A stretch of DNA of 33,989 bases from SD8 sp035528475 (GTDB taxonomy: Archaea > Halobacteriota > Methanomicrobia > Methanomicrobiales > Methanospirillaceae): NCBI GenBank assembly GCA_035528475.1, contig DATKYO010000039.1:1-33989 (forward strand). Direction: 5' to 3'. Below are positions 6,764-16,289 of the stretch, piece after piece. Below the pieces are notes generated by a model that made no database searches, was not told the origin of the DNA, and was given only the letters and a program-made list of their open reading frames with translations. Positions within the stretch are counted from its first letter, which is position 1, and the number at the start of each line of letters is the position of its first letter. A program made the position numbers and the translations under genes.

Positions 6764-8449
6764 TTACTTGTGGGTAAAATACGCTATAATACCTTCTGGT
6801 GACGATGCGTCGATCCTGGCAAATCCAATGCGTTCGAACTGGATGACATTTCCGATCTCCGCTGCCACTGCAGGTTCACACACACCCATCTTCCTCCCGT
6901 CAGGCGTGATCAGCGTGCACCGCACAGCCCATTCCGACGGCAACCACTGTATGATCGGGGCCCCGGCTGCCCTGGCATCAGCAAGAGAATCTCCCGTATA
7001 CACACACCGGAAACTCCCGCCGCCCCATTCCACTTTCACATTGAAGAGGTCTTTTAACCGTACCATCTCCACCGCATCCTGCAACTCGTTTCCGGGCACC
7101 AGCGCCAGTCCTGAAAAAGAGAGTTTTCTGATCCCTCTTTTTGGCTCACCCGGGTGCAGGAGGGCATGTGCGATCATATCAGGTGCGTCTGCTATTCTTA
7201 CCTCGACCGGATCGGGAACGAAAAAGTAACGGTTGGCCACAGGATCAACGATATTTTTATTTTTCGCATAGAGGTTTTCCCATGAAAACGAAATGTCGGT
7301 CTCGCCAATGCCGATATCCAGCATGGCTTCCCTGACAGCTTGGGCCTCGATACCTCTCCGGGCCAGTGCTCTCAGTGTGCCCAGACGGATATCGTCCCAG
7401 CCCTCATACCTGCCTGCAGAAATTCCTTCGCGAATCTGGGATGTTGAGAGGATCAGCCCCTCAATTCCCATCCGGCCATAATGGCGGTACTGGGGAATCT
7501 CCCACCCAAAATAGTCAAATATATACTTCTGCCGGCGGGTATTGGCAATGTGATCCTTTCCCCTTATCACATGAGTAACACCGAGCATATGGTCATCCAC
7601 TGCCACGGAGAAGTTCATCAGCGGATAGACGCAGGCATCAAGGCGGGGATGAGGGGGGCTTTTAAGAATCCTGAATACCGGGTAATCCCTCATGGCAGGA
7701 TCAGGGTGATCGAGATCTGTCTTGACCCGCACCGATGCACTCCCCTCGTAGAACTCGCCGTCCAGCATCTTCTGCCAGAGTTCCAGGTTTGTGTCCACAT
7801 CCTCGTCACGGCAGGGGCAGGCCTTCCTGGCCAGTTTTAATTCCCGGAACTGTTCGTTCTCGCAGGTACAGACATACGCGCCACCCATCGCGATAAGCTC
7901 CCCGCCAAGCCTGTAATAGAGGTCAAACCGGTCACTCTGGTAGACTATCTCATGTATAGTAAGACCGAGCCATTCGATATCTTCCGCAACCATTCCATAG
8001 GCGTCGGGATCAATCCGTTTCGGATCAGTATCCTCGATCCGGAGGATGTATTTTCCGCCGTAACGCTTCACGTACTCATCATTCAGCACCGCCGCCCGGG
8101 CATGCCCCAGGTGCAAGGGTCCGCTTGGGTTGGGGGCAAACCTCATCACAACGCCCTCGTCCGCCCCCTGAAGTGAGGGGAGCCCTGTTCTCCGGACTTT
8201 CGGGCGGGAAAGGTCTTTCACCATATCCGGCGCAAGTTCAATGAGTTTCTGCTGCCGCTCATCCGGGGTGAGCAACGCAACTTCTTTTAGAACTTCCTTC
8301 AGCAGGGAAGAGACCTCTTTGGACCGGGAACGAAATTCGGGATGCGTTCCCATCACCATCCCCATCACCGTTCCACTCTTGGGAAGGCTGCGATGTTTTA
8401 CAGAATTCTGGAGGGCGCAGACAAAGAGAGCCTGCCTGATCTCCTCCAT
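6764..8449 (-). CDS. gltX: Glutamyl-tRNA synthetase (archaeal type)
   Basis: A 561-residue class I synthetase that charges tRNA-Glu and, in methanogens, also mischarges tRNA-Gln for the GatDE pathway. The HIGH motif appears as HLGH in RFAPNPSGPLHLGHARA; the KMSKS region is the degenerate LSTSQIREG. The N-terminal extension of about 110 residues and the beta-barrel C-terminal anticodon-binding half are typical of the archaeal/eukaryotic GluRS branch. It begins five bases after the GGPP synthase stop and is the last gene of the long minus-strand supercluster. Confidence 0.95.
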   Translation of the reverse strand: MEEIRQALFVCALQNSVKHRSLPKSGTVMGMVMGTHPEFRSRSKEVSSLLKEVLKEVALLTPDERQQKLIELAPDMVKDLSRPKVRRTGLPSLQGADEGVVMRFAPNPSGPLHLGHARAAVLNDEYVKRYGGKYILRIEDTDPKRIDPDAYGMVAEDIEWLGLTIHEIVYQSDRFDLYYRLGGELIAMGGAYVCTCENEQFRELKLARKACPCRDEDVDTNLELWQKMLDGEFYEGSASVRVKTDLDHPDPAMRDYPVFRILKSPPHPRLDACVYPLMNFSVAVDDHMLGVTHVIRGKDHIANTRRQKYIFDYFGWEIPQYRHYGRMGIEGLILSTSQIREGISAGRYEGWDDIRLGTLRALARRGIEAQAVREAMLDIGIGETDISFSWENLYAKNKNIVDPVANRYFFVPDPVEVRIADAPDMIAHALLHPGEPKRGIRKLSFSGLALVPGNELQDAVEMVRLKDLFNVKVEWGGGSFRCVYTGDSLADARAAGAPIIQWLPSEWAVRCTLITPDGRKMGVCEPAVAAEIGNVIQFERIGFARIDASSPEGIIAYFTHK

Positions 8450-8453
8450 AGTA

Positions 8454-9416
8454 TCAGAAACCCCGGGTGACGAAATGTTCGCCTATCTGGCGCAGCATCT
8501 GCTTTTCTTCCGAATCCGGAAGCAGGGAGATCCGTCGCGTGCCGGATTCCACGAGATCGAAGGCTATGGCCTTCACCTCGTCAATCACCCCAAGGGACTC
8601 CAGGCTTAAGATAACCTGATCGATTTCCTCATCCGAAAGCTCCCGCCGGAACTGGGAGAGATCCATTCCCTTCTCCCTTGCCTTTATGGTAATGAGTGTC
8701 TTTTTCCCTTCACGGAGATCTGAAGCCCTGTCCTTCCCGCTCACTTCCGGGCTGGCGAGGAGGTCGATTAAATCGTCCTGAATCTGGAAGGCCATACCAA
8801 TGTTCCGCCCGAAATGGTAGAGTGCATCAATATAGGAAGGATTCCCTCCAGCCATTATGCCCCCGATTCCAGCAGAAGCGGCATAGAGGGCCCCGGTCTT
8901 CTTCTCCACCATCTTCAGGTATTCACCCTCCGACACATCATCCCGGTTCTCGAATGATATATCCATGTGTTGTCCCTCGCAGATCTCCACGCATGTCCGG
9001 GCAAGCATGGAAACCGCCCTCACCTTTGCATTGTCAGGGGCGTCGGCAAGACTCAGGAATTCAAACGCACTGGCAAAGAGAACATCCCCTGCCAGGATTG
9101 CAGTAGGTTCATCCCACAGGGTATGGACAGTCGCCACACCGCGGCGGGTTGCATCGCCATCCATTATGTCATCGTGGATTAGAGTGAAACTGTGAGTCAG
9201 TTCCAGTGCCAGTGCAGCAGGTATTGCGTCAATCGAACTCCCCTTCTTAATCGCATCCGCTGCCAGGATAAGAAGCGCCGGCCGGAGTCTCTTTCCCCCT
9301 GCAATGAGGAGATGAGCACTGGCATTGCCGAGGTCGTCACACGTGCTCCCGAAATAGCGGTTGATGAGATTGTCCACCTGCTCTGCCGTTTGTTCCAGGT
9401 ATTCCTTCAGATCCAT
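8454..9416 (-). CDS. idsA: Geranylgeranyl diphosphate synthase (short-chain polyprenyl synthetase)
   Basis: A 320-residue trans-prenyltransferase that elongates DMAPP with IPP. The two aspartate-rich Mg-binding motifs are DDIMD (82-86) and DDLID (214-218), and GGKRLRP lies near residue 40. The residue five positions before the first motif is Phe77, the position that in archaeal type I enzymes limits chain length to about C20, so GGPP for archaeal ether lipids is the likely product. The start has a GGAGA site seven bases upstream. It lies 12 bases after RNase J and near mvk, ipk and fni, which make its substrates. Confidence 0.92.
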   Translation of the reverse strand: MDLKEYLEQTAEQVDNLINRYFGSTCDDLGNASAHLLIAGGKRLRPALLILAADAIKKGSSIDAIPAALALELTHSFTLIHDDIMDGDATRRGVATVHTLWDEPTAILAGDVLFASAFEFLSLADAPDNAKVRAVSMLARTCVEICEGQHMDISFENRDDVSEGEYLKMVEKKTGALYAASAGIGGIMAGGNPSYIDALYHFGRNIGMAFQIQDDLIDLLASPEVSGKDRASDLREGKKTLITIKAREKGMDLSQFRRELSDEEIDQVILSLESLGVIDEVKAIAFDLVESGTRRISLLPDSEEKQMLRQIGEHFVTRGF

Positions 9417-9428
9417 GACAGTTCTCCA

Positions 9429-10766
9429 TTAATTTAATCTTACGCGCTGCCCGTTGGACAGAATATGCACATCGTTGTGGAGAGTATATCCACATTCTGC
9501 GCTAAACTCCGCATACGCTGAAATCATCCTGACATGCCCGTGTGCAGGTATGATATGCTGCGGGTTAAGGAGGTGGATGAACTCATAATGATCCTCCTTG
9601 TAGGCGTGGCCGCTTACGTGCAGGTCGGGGAATATTCTTGCTCCTGCCATCCGCAGGTGAGTCTCCACCTTATACCGCTGGCCGACATTCATGGGATTTG
9701 GAATGACCTTGGCGGAAAAGATTACCTTGTCACCTTTCTCTATTTTATATGGAGTCTCGCCAAGTCCGATCCTGGTGAGGATAGAACCCGGTTCTCCCTG
9801 GTGACCGGTGATGATGGGAAGAAATTTTTCCTTTCCCGTTTTCATCATTCTCCTCATGGTCCTGTCAGCCGTTCGCCTGTTCCCAAACATGCTCACCGTC
9901 TCGGGGAACGCTACAAGTTTCATCTGCTCGGCCGTGGAGCTGTACCTCTCCATGGAACGCCCCAGTAAAACCGGCTTGCGCCCTATTTCATGGGCACACT
10001 CTGCAATGGTCTTTACCCTTGCAATATGCGAGGAGAATGTGCTGACAAGAATGGCATTCTTATCGTCCTCGTAGCTGGTGATTGTGTCCCGTACAATATC
10101 ACGGGCGATCCGTTCACTCGGCGCTCTTCCATCGTTGTCAATATATGTGCTTTCCACGATAAGGGCCAGTACCCCTTCCTTTCCGATCTGCCTCAAACGC
10201 TCGAAATCAGGTGGCGTCCCTATGACAGGGGTCCGGTCGAGCTTGTAGTCGCATGCATATACAATAGCCCCGTGAGGAGTGTGCAGTACCACGGTAACCG
10301 CGTCAATGATACTGTGCTGCATTCGCACGAACTCAAGCGTCAGGTTCTGCGAGAGAGTATACCTCTGCCCCCCCTTCAGGGCAAACAGCTTATTATTGAC
10401 CCCGAACTTCTGCTCACCGGCAATCTGCTGCCTGATAAGTTCCGTCGTGTAAGGGGTGCTGATAATTGGTGCATTATAGCGGTGGGCCAGTTTTGGGATA
10501 GCCCCTATATGGTCCAGATGCCCGTGAGAGCAGACAATTGCCTTCACACTCCCTTCCACATTGTTCATCATCGTATCGTCTGGTATAGCCTTCATCTGGA
10601 TCAGGTCCAGAGAATGCATATTTTCGACTTCGGCTTCTTCGTGGATCATTACCTGATCCAGCCGGAGTCCCATATCTAATATAACAATTTCCTTTCCGCA
10701 GCGGACGGCAGTCATATTTCTCCCGACTTCTTCGTATCCGCCAACTGCAATTATCTCAATATCCAT
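9429..10766 (-). CDS. rnj: RNase J-family beta-CASP ribonuclease
   Basis: A 445-residue metallo-beta-lactamase/beta-CASP nuclease. It has the zinc-binding HGHLDH at residues 81-86, a further ACDYKLD metal ligand segment, the beta-CASP insert, and a C-terminal HVSGHA followed by PAHGH. The length fits archaeal RNase J, which lacks the long bacterial C-terminal domain; these enzymes degrade 5'-monophosphate RNA in the 5'-3' direction. The start codon shares one base with the fni stop (10766), so the two are translationally coupled. Its place among isoprenoid genes is characteristic of euryarchaea; a functional link is not evident. Confidence 0.9.
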   Translation of the reverse strand: MDIEIIAVGGYEEVGRNMTAVRCGKEIVILDMGLRLDQVMIHEEAEVENMHSLDLIQMKAIPDDTMMNNVEGSVKAIVCSHGHLDHIGAIPKLAHRYNAPIISTPYTTELIRQQIAGEQKFGVNNKLFALKGGQRYTLSQNLTLEFVRMQHSIIDAVTVVLHTPHGAIVYACDYKLDRTPVIGTPPDFERLRQIGKEGVLALIVESTYIDNDGRAPSERIARDIVRDTITSYEDDKNAILVSTFSSHIARVKTIAECAHEIGRKPVLLGRSMERYSSTAEQMKLVAFPETVSMFGNRRTADRTMRRMMKTGKEKFLPIITGHQGEPGSILTRIGLGETPYKIEKGDKVIFSAKVIPNPMNVGQRYKVETHLRMAGARIFPDLHVSGHAYKEDHYEFIHLLNPQHIIPAHGHVRMISAYAEFSAECGYTLHNDVHILSNGQRVRLN

Positions 10767-11845
10767 TATATTCCTCCATTATTCTGAAGCATATCCCGAG
10801 TTACACCGGTCAGATACGCCCTTGTTGTACTCAGTTCCGCTGGTGTGCATGAACCTGACAGGAACATTGCAACCTTGAATTCCTGATTGATCTCTTTAAT
10901 TTTTTCAAATAACAACTCTTCTCCATTTAACGCGGGTTTAAGAAGCGGAAGAGCCATCCCGGATAAATCCGCACCCAATGCCATTGCTTTGGCCATAGAA
11001 AGCCCGTTCCTGATTCCACCCGTGGCGATGACCGGCCCTCCTGTGCTTGCAACCTCGCAGAGGCTTACGACGGTAGGGATACCCCATTCTTCAAAGATGT
11101 GTCCGATTCTGACAAGCCTCGACGCGTTTAATCCTTCTCGCTCTCCGGCCCTGATCCCTTCAATGGCAGCCCATGATGTGCCTCCCCAGCCGCCCAGGTC
11201 AATGGCTTTTACACCGGCATCCCAGCAAGCCTTTGCTGTCTCTGCCGAGATACCGCTACCGGTTTCTTTCACTATTACAGGCAGTGTACATTCCCGGCAG
11301 AGTTCTCTAAGTGCCTCTACACATTCCCTTGCATCATGATCGCCTTCCGGCTGGATTGCCTCCTGAAGAAAATTCAGGTGGATGGCAATGGCATCTGCAT
11401 CTATCATATCCACAGCCTTTTCAACCCATTCCAGTCCATGATCCCGCAGCTGGACTATCCCCAGATTGGCGGCCAGAAATGCATGCGGAGCCTCATCCCG
11501 GACAACGGAAAAAGTGTCTTCAAGCGACGGATCTTCTAATGCCGCTCTCTGTGACCCTACCCCCATACCAATTCCGAACTCTTCAGCTGCGCGTGCCAGC
11601 CTCCTGTTGATCTCTTTTGATTCCGGGTGACCCCCGGTCATTCCGGCAATAAAGAGCGGAATTTCGAACCGGTGCCCCAGGAACTCTGTTTCTGTCCTGA
11701 TCCTGTCCAGATCGCACCCTGGAAGAGCATTATGTACGAGCCTGACATCGTCAAACCCTGACCACCCACGCTCCACATCCTCGTCCACGCATATCCTTAT
11801 ATGGTCGAGCTTGCGGCCCGAGGTATACTGTCCCTTATTCTTCAT
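10766..11845 (-). CDS. fni: Type 2 isopentenyl-diphosphate delta-isomerase
   Basis: A 359-residue FMN/NAD(P)H-dependent isomerase that interconverts IPP and DMAPP. It has the TIM-barrel signatures RKLDHIRIC at the N terminus, FIAGMTGGH, the active-site loop beginning HLN with QPEGD, the FMN-binding KETGSGIS, DLGGWGGTSW and ATGGIRNG. The usual HLNPLQE is HLNFLQE here, a small departure at a normally conserved proline. It starts four bases before the ipk stop and overlaps the RNase J start by one base. Together with mvk, ipk and idsA it covers much of the route from mevalonate to GGPP. Confidence 0.94.
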   Translation of the reverse strand: MKNKGQYTSGRKLDHIRICVDEDVERGWSGFDDVRLVHNALPGCDLDRIRTETEFLGHRFEIPLFIAGMTGGHPESKEINRRLARAAEEFGIGMGVGSQRAALEDPSLEDTFSVVRDEAPHAFLAANLGIVQLRDHGLEWVEKAVDMIDADAIAIHLNFLQEAIQPEGDHDARECVEALRELCRECTLPVIVKETGSGISAETAKACWDAGVKAIDLGGWGGTSWAAIEGIRAGEREGLNASRLVRIGHIFEEWGIPTVVSLCEVASTGGPVIATGGIRNGLSMAKAMALGADLSGMALPLLKPALNGEELLFEKIKEINQEFKVAMFLSGSCTPAELSTTRAYLTGVTRDMLQNNGGI

Positions 11846-11849
11846 TCAA

Positions 11850-12602
11850 TTATCCTGTAATTACTGTGCCCCCGTGGGGCTTTCCGTCCAGGAAATCCCC
11901 AATCCGATCAACATGGAATATTTCGGATCTGATTCCCTGCCTGGCGAGTTCGATCATTTCCCGAACCTTTCCCTTCATCCCGCCCGTCACATCAGGGGCT
12001 TTGGAATCCCCGATATCAATACTTCCGACAGTGTCTGGTGTGATAAAGGGTATTACCCGGTCCCTGTCGAGAATCCCGGGGACATCGGTAGCCAGCCCTA
12101 TCCTATGGAACCGAAGATTGCGGGCCAGGTAATTCACCAGTTGATCCCCGGAAACGATTGTCGCACCTTTTATGAGGTCCATGACAACGTCTCCATGGAG
12201 GATTGGCACAACTCCCAACCCGATCATAACCGAAAGCGGCCTGTATTCCATGGAAATCAGTCTTCCGTCTTTAGCAATTGCACTGCTTAAGGGATGAATG
12301 CCAATAGCCTCGCATCCTCCGCCCCTGAGAGCACTGACCACTTCCCGGTTTAAGCGCCGGACTGCACTGTGCGTGACGAATATCCCTTCCAGGTTCGAGG
12401 CGTCAACTCCATTCACAATCCCGTATTTCCTTGCTTCGGGATGGCCGAAAGATCCTGCTCCGTGCACGACTGCCAACCTTGCCCCTTCCCGGGCCCCAAT
12501 CTCATTTGCAAGGAACCGGAGGCGGTCTGAATCAATCATTCCGGCAGAGCTTTTCCTGGTAATTACGCTACCCCCCAGTTTCAGGAGAATCATCTCAGAC
12601 AT
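11850..12602 (-). CDS. ipk: Isopentenyl phosphate kinase
   Basis: A 250-residue amino-acid-kinase-fold enzyme that phosphorylates isopentenyl phosphate to IPP in the modified archaeal mevalonate pathway. Near the N terminus is LKLGGSVITRK; the GAGSFGH segment ends in the catalytic histidine (His54) typical of IPK; ATDVPGI is near the nucleotide site. The longest frame starts at 12779, but that extension lies inside mvk and looks like read-through of another gene. I chose the ATG at 12602, preceded at six bases by AAAGGA. It overlaps the mvk stop by eight bases. A second ATG at 12593 is possible. Confidence 0.93.
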   Translation of the reverse strand: MSEMILLKLGGSVITRKSSAGMIDSDRLRFLANEIGAREGARLAVVHGAGSFGHPEARKYGIVNGVDASNLEGIFVTHSAVRRLNREVVSALRGGGCEAIGIHPLSSAIAKDGRLISMEYRPLSVMIGLGVVPILHGDVVMDLIKGATIVSGDQLVNYLARNLRFHRIGLATDVPGILDRDRVIPFITPDTVGSIDIGDSKAPDVTGGMKGKVREMIELARQGIRSEIFHVDRIGDFLDGKPHGGTVITG

Positions 12603-13464
12603 CTTTTTCCTTTCGAACGCCCTCGGTGTCGATGGTGGTAATGAACGCCTTGGCATCACTGGCCTCAATCGCCCCTGCCACTCTGCTCTTGAGATGTTTC
12701 GGGCACATGGCCACCATGCAGCCTCCGCCACCCGCTCCTGTAAGTTTTGCCCCATAGGCACCGGCGGCCCGGGCCGCAAGGATCAGCCTTGAGAGCGCGG
12801 GATGTCCCACACCCAGGACTTCCAGAAGCGCATGGTTCATATTCATCAGCTTTCCCAGTTCGTTTGCATTGGTCATATGATGCATCGCCGAGATGGTAAT
12901 GGCCCCTATGGCCTCAATGACGGGGTTGCAGATATCCGGTTGTTTTTTTTGGAAATCGGATACCATTTCCACCATCTTCGATGTGTTATGGGATACCATG
13001 CTGTTGCCGATTATCATCTGGAAATTTTGTGGTGGAAGCCTCCGCCTTGAAGTGCCAGTGATGAATACCAGCCCCCCAAAAGCCGACACTGATGTATCGG
13101 TCGGGCTTGCTCTTCCTTTCTGAACCTTTTTTTCAATGGCAAAAGCCATGTCCGCGATCTCTACAAGGGAATAGTCCTTTCCGAACTCATCATTGATTGC
13201 AGACAGGGTAGCCACTGTCACCGCAGCGGAGGACCCAAGGCCCGAAGAACTGGGCAGCTGGGAGTTTATATACACACTCCCTTTCACTCCCATCTCGGCA
13301 AAGCAGTTGTCGATATAGGGCGATTTGGCATGATGGGCCGTCCGGCTCTTTCTCACCGTGACAAAAACCCTGGGTTTAATGGCCATGGCAATACCAGGCT
13401 TTCCATACACGACGGCATGTTCACCAAACAGGAAAACCTTGCCTGGTGCACTCCAAGTGGCCAT
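12595..13464 (-). CDS. mvk: Mevalonate kinase
   Basis: A 289-residue GHMP kinase that makes 5-phosphomevalonate. It opens with SAPGKVFLFGEHAVVYG, contains the phosphate-binding LPSSSGLGSSAAVT near residue 70 and the C-terminal TGAGGGGCMVAM motif. Its start codon directly abuts the stop of the MEMO-family gene, and it overlaps ipk, so all three should be co-translated. The genes for phosphomevalonate processing are not in this window. Confidence 0.95.
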   Translation of the reverse strand: MATWSAPGKVFLFGEHAVVYGKPGIAMAIKPRVFVTVRKSRTAHHAKSPYIDNCFAEMGVKGSVYINSQLPSSSGLGSSAAVTVATLSAINDEFGKDYSLVEIADMAFAIEKKVQKGRASPTDTSVSAFGGLVFITGTSRRRLPPQNFQMIIGNSMVSHNTSKMVEMVSDFQKKQPDICNPVIEAIGAITISAMHHMTNANELGKLMNMNHALLEVLGVGHPALSRLILAARAAGAYGAKLTGAGGGGCMVAMCPKHLKSRVAGAIEASDAKAFITTIDTEGVRKEKDV

Positions 13465-14256
13465 CTATATCACCGCAATGGCTGCATACCCCACAACATC
13501 TGGATCTCCGGTTATATCCCCACTCGTTGCATAGCGAAGCAGAGTGCCTTCCTTTGCCCCAAGTTTCCTGCATACCAGGCATACCGTTGCAATAGGACCG
13601 ACTCCGCAGGCACTTATACCGTGCTCGCTGATGCGCCGGTAGAATTCGGTCACATCAAGACTTTCCAGGGCGCCTATTGCATAATGATCATCCCTGTGTG
13701 CCTTTTCGGCCGGCACGTAATGCGAAAAATCACTCGAAGCCACGAATCGGATATCATTCCTGCCCGTCCGCCGCACAGCATCGAGTAGGATCTCGGAGAG
13801 ATACTCTGCACTGGTAGAATCCTGATCGCCCATCAGAATCGGGACTACACGGGCCCGGGGAAACCGGTACTTGATAAAGGGCATCTGGACCTCCAGCGAA
13901 TTCTCGGCGTCCTGGTGTGACACTTCATCTTCCTCTATATCCAGCATCGACGCTAATTCCGTGTCGTTGTCCAGGATACCAAGAGGTGTCTCCCACGGCA
14001 GGAGAGAAACCGAAGTCCGGTACCCCTTGTGGCTGGGTCCGATAACTACGAATGTTCCGGAAAATGTCGGATCAAAGGCACTGTATGCCCACGCGGATAC
14101 TTCCCCCGAATAGGGATATCCCGCGTGGGGTGATACCACACCAAAGGCATCCATTCCCGTATCCTTGTTGCGGAAATATTTTTCCAGTAACTGTTCCAGA
14201 TGATCAGGATCCCTCGGATAAAACATGCCGGCTACTGCGCATGTGCGAATCTTCAT
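13465..14256 (-). CDS. MEMO1-family protein (AmmeMemoRadiSam protein B)
   Basis: A 263-residue protein of the MEMO1 family, related in fold to non-haem iron dioxygenases. It begins with the family start VAGMFYP and shows the potential metal/catalytic residues SPHAGYPYSG (His), GPSHKG (His), SSDFSHY and the cysteine in ACGVGPI. It keeps the full set, so the active-site region looks intact. In archaea it sits, as here, between rps2 and mevalonate kinase; its function there is not established. The AMMECR1 and radical-SAM partners often found with it are not adjacent. Confidence 0.9.
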   Translation of the reverse strand: MKIRTCAVAGMFYPRDPDHLEQLLEKYFRNKDTGMDAFGVVSPHAGYPYSGEVSAWAYSAFDPTFSGTFVVIGPSHKGYRTSVSLLPWETPLGILDNDTELASMLDIEEDEVSHQDAENSLEVQMPFIKYRFPRARVVPILMGDQDSTSAEYLSEILLDAVRRTGRNDIRFVASSDFSHYVPAEKAHRDDHYAIGALESLDVTEFYRRISEHGISACGVGPIATVCLVCRKLGAKEGTLLRYATSGDITGDPDVVGYAAIAVI

Positions 14257-14285
14257 CGGATTAATCCTCTGTAGTGTTGATATAT

Positions 14286-14894
14286 TTATAATTCTGTCTC
14301 GAAGTCCTCTTGAGTCAGGGACGTCTGTATCCCCCTCAGCCGGAGAATCTCCTTGGTGAGCAGGAAATATATCATGCTTAAGGCCTTCCGACCTTTGTTA
14401 TTTGTGGGAATTACCAGATCTACAAAACTGGTCATGTTGTTGGTGTCACAGAGGGCAACGATAGATATGCCAGTCTGGACTGCTTCCTTGATGACCTGGG
14501 CATCACCGATGGGATCGGTGACTATTACTACCTCAGGCTCGATGTAATTGGCCAGGTTCTGGTTGGTGAGCATCCCGGGGATGAATCGCCCGGTGACAGC
14601 CATTCCACCAATAGTCTCGGCAAATTTCTTTGCTGGAAACTGTCCGTACTGACGGGAAGTTACGACCAGAATCTTTGGCGCGTCATACTGATGTAAAAAC
14701 TTGGCCGCTGTTTTGATCCGTTCATCTGTCTCTCTGATATCAAGGATATAAAGCCCGTCTCCTCTCACCCGGTAGATGAACTTTTTCATGTCCTTGCTTT
14801 TCTGCTGTGTCCCGATATGTACACCGGCGGCAAGATATTCCTCGACCGGGACAAGCGGTTCCTGTAATTCGAGTTCCAATTCGTTCTCTGTCAT
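14286..14894 (-). CDS. rps2: 30S ribosomal protein S2 (uS2)
   Basis: A 202-residue archaeal uS2 with VEEYLAAGVHIGTQQ near the N terminus, DIRETDERI and DLVIPTNNKGRKALSMIYFLL at the C-terminal end. Its start overlaps the enolase stop by four bases (ATGA). Order eno-rps2-MEMO-mvk is conserved in euryarchaea. Confidence 0.96.
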   Translation of the reverse strand: MTENELELELQEPLVPVEEYLAAGVHIGTQQKSKDMKKFIYRVRGDGLYILDIRETDERIKTAAKFLHQYDAPKILVVTSRQYGQFPAKKFAETIGGMAVTGRFIPGMLTNQNLANYIEPEVVIVTDPIGDAQVIKEAVQTGISIVALCDTNNMTSFVDLVIPTNNKGRKALSMIYFLLTKEILRLRGIQTSLTQEDFETEL

Positions 14895-16087
14895 TCTATC
14901 TGTTCCTCGATTCTAATCAGTTCATTCAGTTTTGCAATCCGTTCCCCGCCGACAATGCCGGTTTTGAGGAATATACATCCGAAAGCGGTAGCCAGATGAG
15001 CAATAGTCTCATCCGTGGTCTCCCCTGACCTGTGGCTCATAACCGTGTCCATACCATGAGTATGGGCCAGATGGACTGCTTCGTATGTATCCGTAAGCGT
15101 TCCCACCTGATTTGGTTTGATGAGAACGCAGTTTGCTGAACCCTGTTCAATACCCTGGATTATCCGGGAGACATTGGTCACGAACAGGTCGTCACCGCAG
15201 ACCAGGCAACGGTCGCCCACCTGTTCCATAAGATCGGCAAAACCGGAGAAATCCTCCTCGTGGAGCGGATCCTCGACAAACACAAGGTTGTACCTGTCTA
15301 CAATTTCTGCAAGATATGCAATCATATCCTCCGTGGTGCGCGTTCCTGTCCGGAAATGATAAGTACTATCCTCTGGGCTCCATAACTGGCTCGCTGCCAC
15401 ATCGATTCCCATCCTGATTGAGATATCGAGTTCATCAGACACCGCAGCCACAACTTCGCTTATCAATTCAAATGCCTCAAGGTCATCAATTTTCGGGGCC
15501 CAGGCGCCTTCATCTCCCTTCCCGCAAGCCTTGCCGCGGGCTTTTAATTCATTTTTCACTTCACGGTGAACTCTTGCATTGGCAAATACCGCTTCGGCCA
15601 TCCCTGCAGTACCGGTGGGTACAATCAGGAATTCCTGAATTTCCGTGGCATCCTCTGCATGAGCGCCTCCGCCTATCACGTTCCCGAGGGGCATGGGCAT
15701 TCCGGGGACGAAAGGCCCTCCCAGGTACCTGAAAAGGTCCTGTCCCAGGGAAGAAGCCGCTGCCTTTGCATTGGCCAAGGAGAGAGCAACTGCAATATTC
15801 GCCCCTATGGTAGCAAAATCGTTGGTGCCATCAATTTCCCGAAGAATACCATCAAAAGCGACCTGGTTCCTGGCATCCTCTCCGATAAGAGAGGGAATGA
15901 GGTTCTGGCGGGCATATTCCACGGCAGTGAAGGGATCCTTCACCTTAGCCTCATAGAGCCCTGTACTGGCACCGCTTGGGGCTGCCGCCCTGCCAAATCC
16001 GCATTCAGTAAAGACCTCAGCCTCGACCGTAGGGTTCCCCCTGCCATCAAGTATCGGCCTCAAATGAATCTCGCGTATTACCGTCAT
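14891..16087 (-). CDS. eno: Enolase
   Basis: A 398-residue phosphopyruvate hydratase interconverting 2-phosphoglycerate and PEP, used for gluconeogenesis in methanogens. It shows GRGNPTVE, PSGASTGLYEA, FVEDPLHEED, the catalytic lysine in IKPNQVGTLT and SHRSGETTDE. It is somewhat shorter than the usual 410-430 residues but has all motifs. Its ATG lies one base after the rpoK stop and it overlaps rps2. Confidence 0.96.
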   Translation of the reverse strand: MTVIREIHLRPILDGRGNPTVEAEVFTECGFGRAAAPSGASTGLYEAKVKDPFTAVEYARQNLIPSLIGEDARNQVAFDGILREIDGTNDFATIGANIAVALSLANAKAAASSLGQDLFRYLGGPFVPGMPMPLGNVIGGGAHAEDATEIQEFLIVPTGTAGMAEAVFANARVHREVKNELKARGKACGKGDEGAWAPKIDDLEAFELISEVVAAVSDELDISIRMGIDVAASQLWSPEDSTYHFRTGTRTTEDMIAYLAEIVDRYNLVFVEDPLHEEDFSGFADLMEQVGDRCLVCGDDLFVTNVSRIIQGIEQGSANCVLIKPNQVGTLTDTYEAVHLAHTHGMDTVMSHRSGETTDETIAHLATAFGCIFLKTGIVGGERIAKLNELIRIEEQIE

Positions 16088-16088
16088 C

Positions 16089-16256
16089 CTACTTCCTCTT
16101 CACGGTGATGGGAATAATGTCCTGCTGGAATTCCTCGATTGCTATCTCTAAAGGATCGATTTTAGATGTGCTGATAAGTAACGGGGCACCCATCGATATT
16201 TGCAGAGCTCTTGCTCCAATAATTCTGGCTCTTTCATATCGAGTATAAGACTGCAT
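16089..16256 (-). CDS. rpoK: DNA-directed RNA polymerase subunit K (Rpo6)
   Basis: A 55-residue gene found by direct translation between the tRNA-Pro and enolase. It reads from ATG at 16256, preceded by GAGGT at five bases, to TAG at 16089, starting MQSYTRYERARIIGARALQI and ending ITVKRK. The segment TRYERARIIGARALQIS is the core signature of archaeal RpoK and eukaryotic Rpb6, and the length is typical. Subunit K helps assemble and hold the polymerase clamp. The neighbours rpoN and eno are the ones expected from other euryarchaea. Confidence 0.95.
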   Translation of the reverse strand: MQSYTRYERARIIGARALQISMGAPLLISTSKIDPLEIAIEEFQQDIIPITVKRK

Positions 16257-16289
16257 TATATAACCTCAAAATGCATGGTGGATAATAAA

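Noticed and set aside
9990..10679. A 229-codon plus-strand open frame opposite RNase J
   Set aside because: Antisense to a well-supported gene and without domain-like sequence.
12603..12779. N-terminal extension of isopentenyl phosphate kinase
   Set aside because: It falls inside mvk, has Pro/Arg-rich shadow-like sequence and the family start fits the ATG at 12602.
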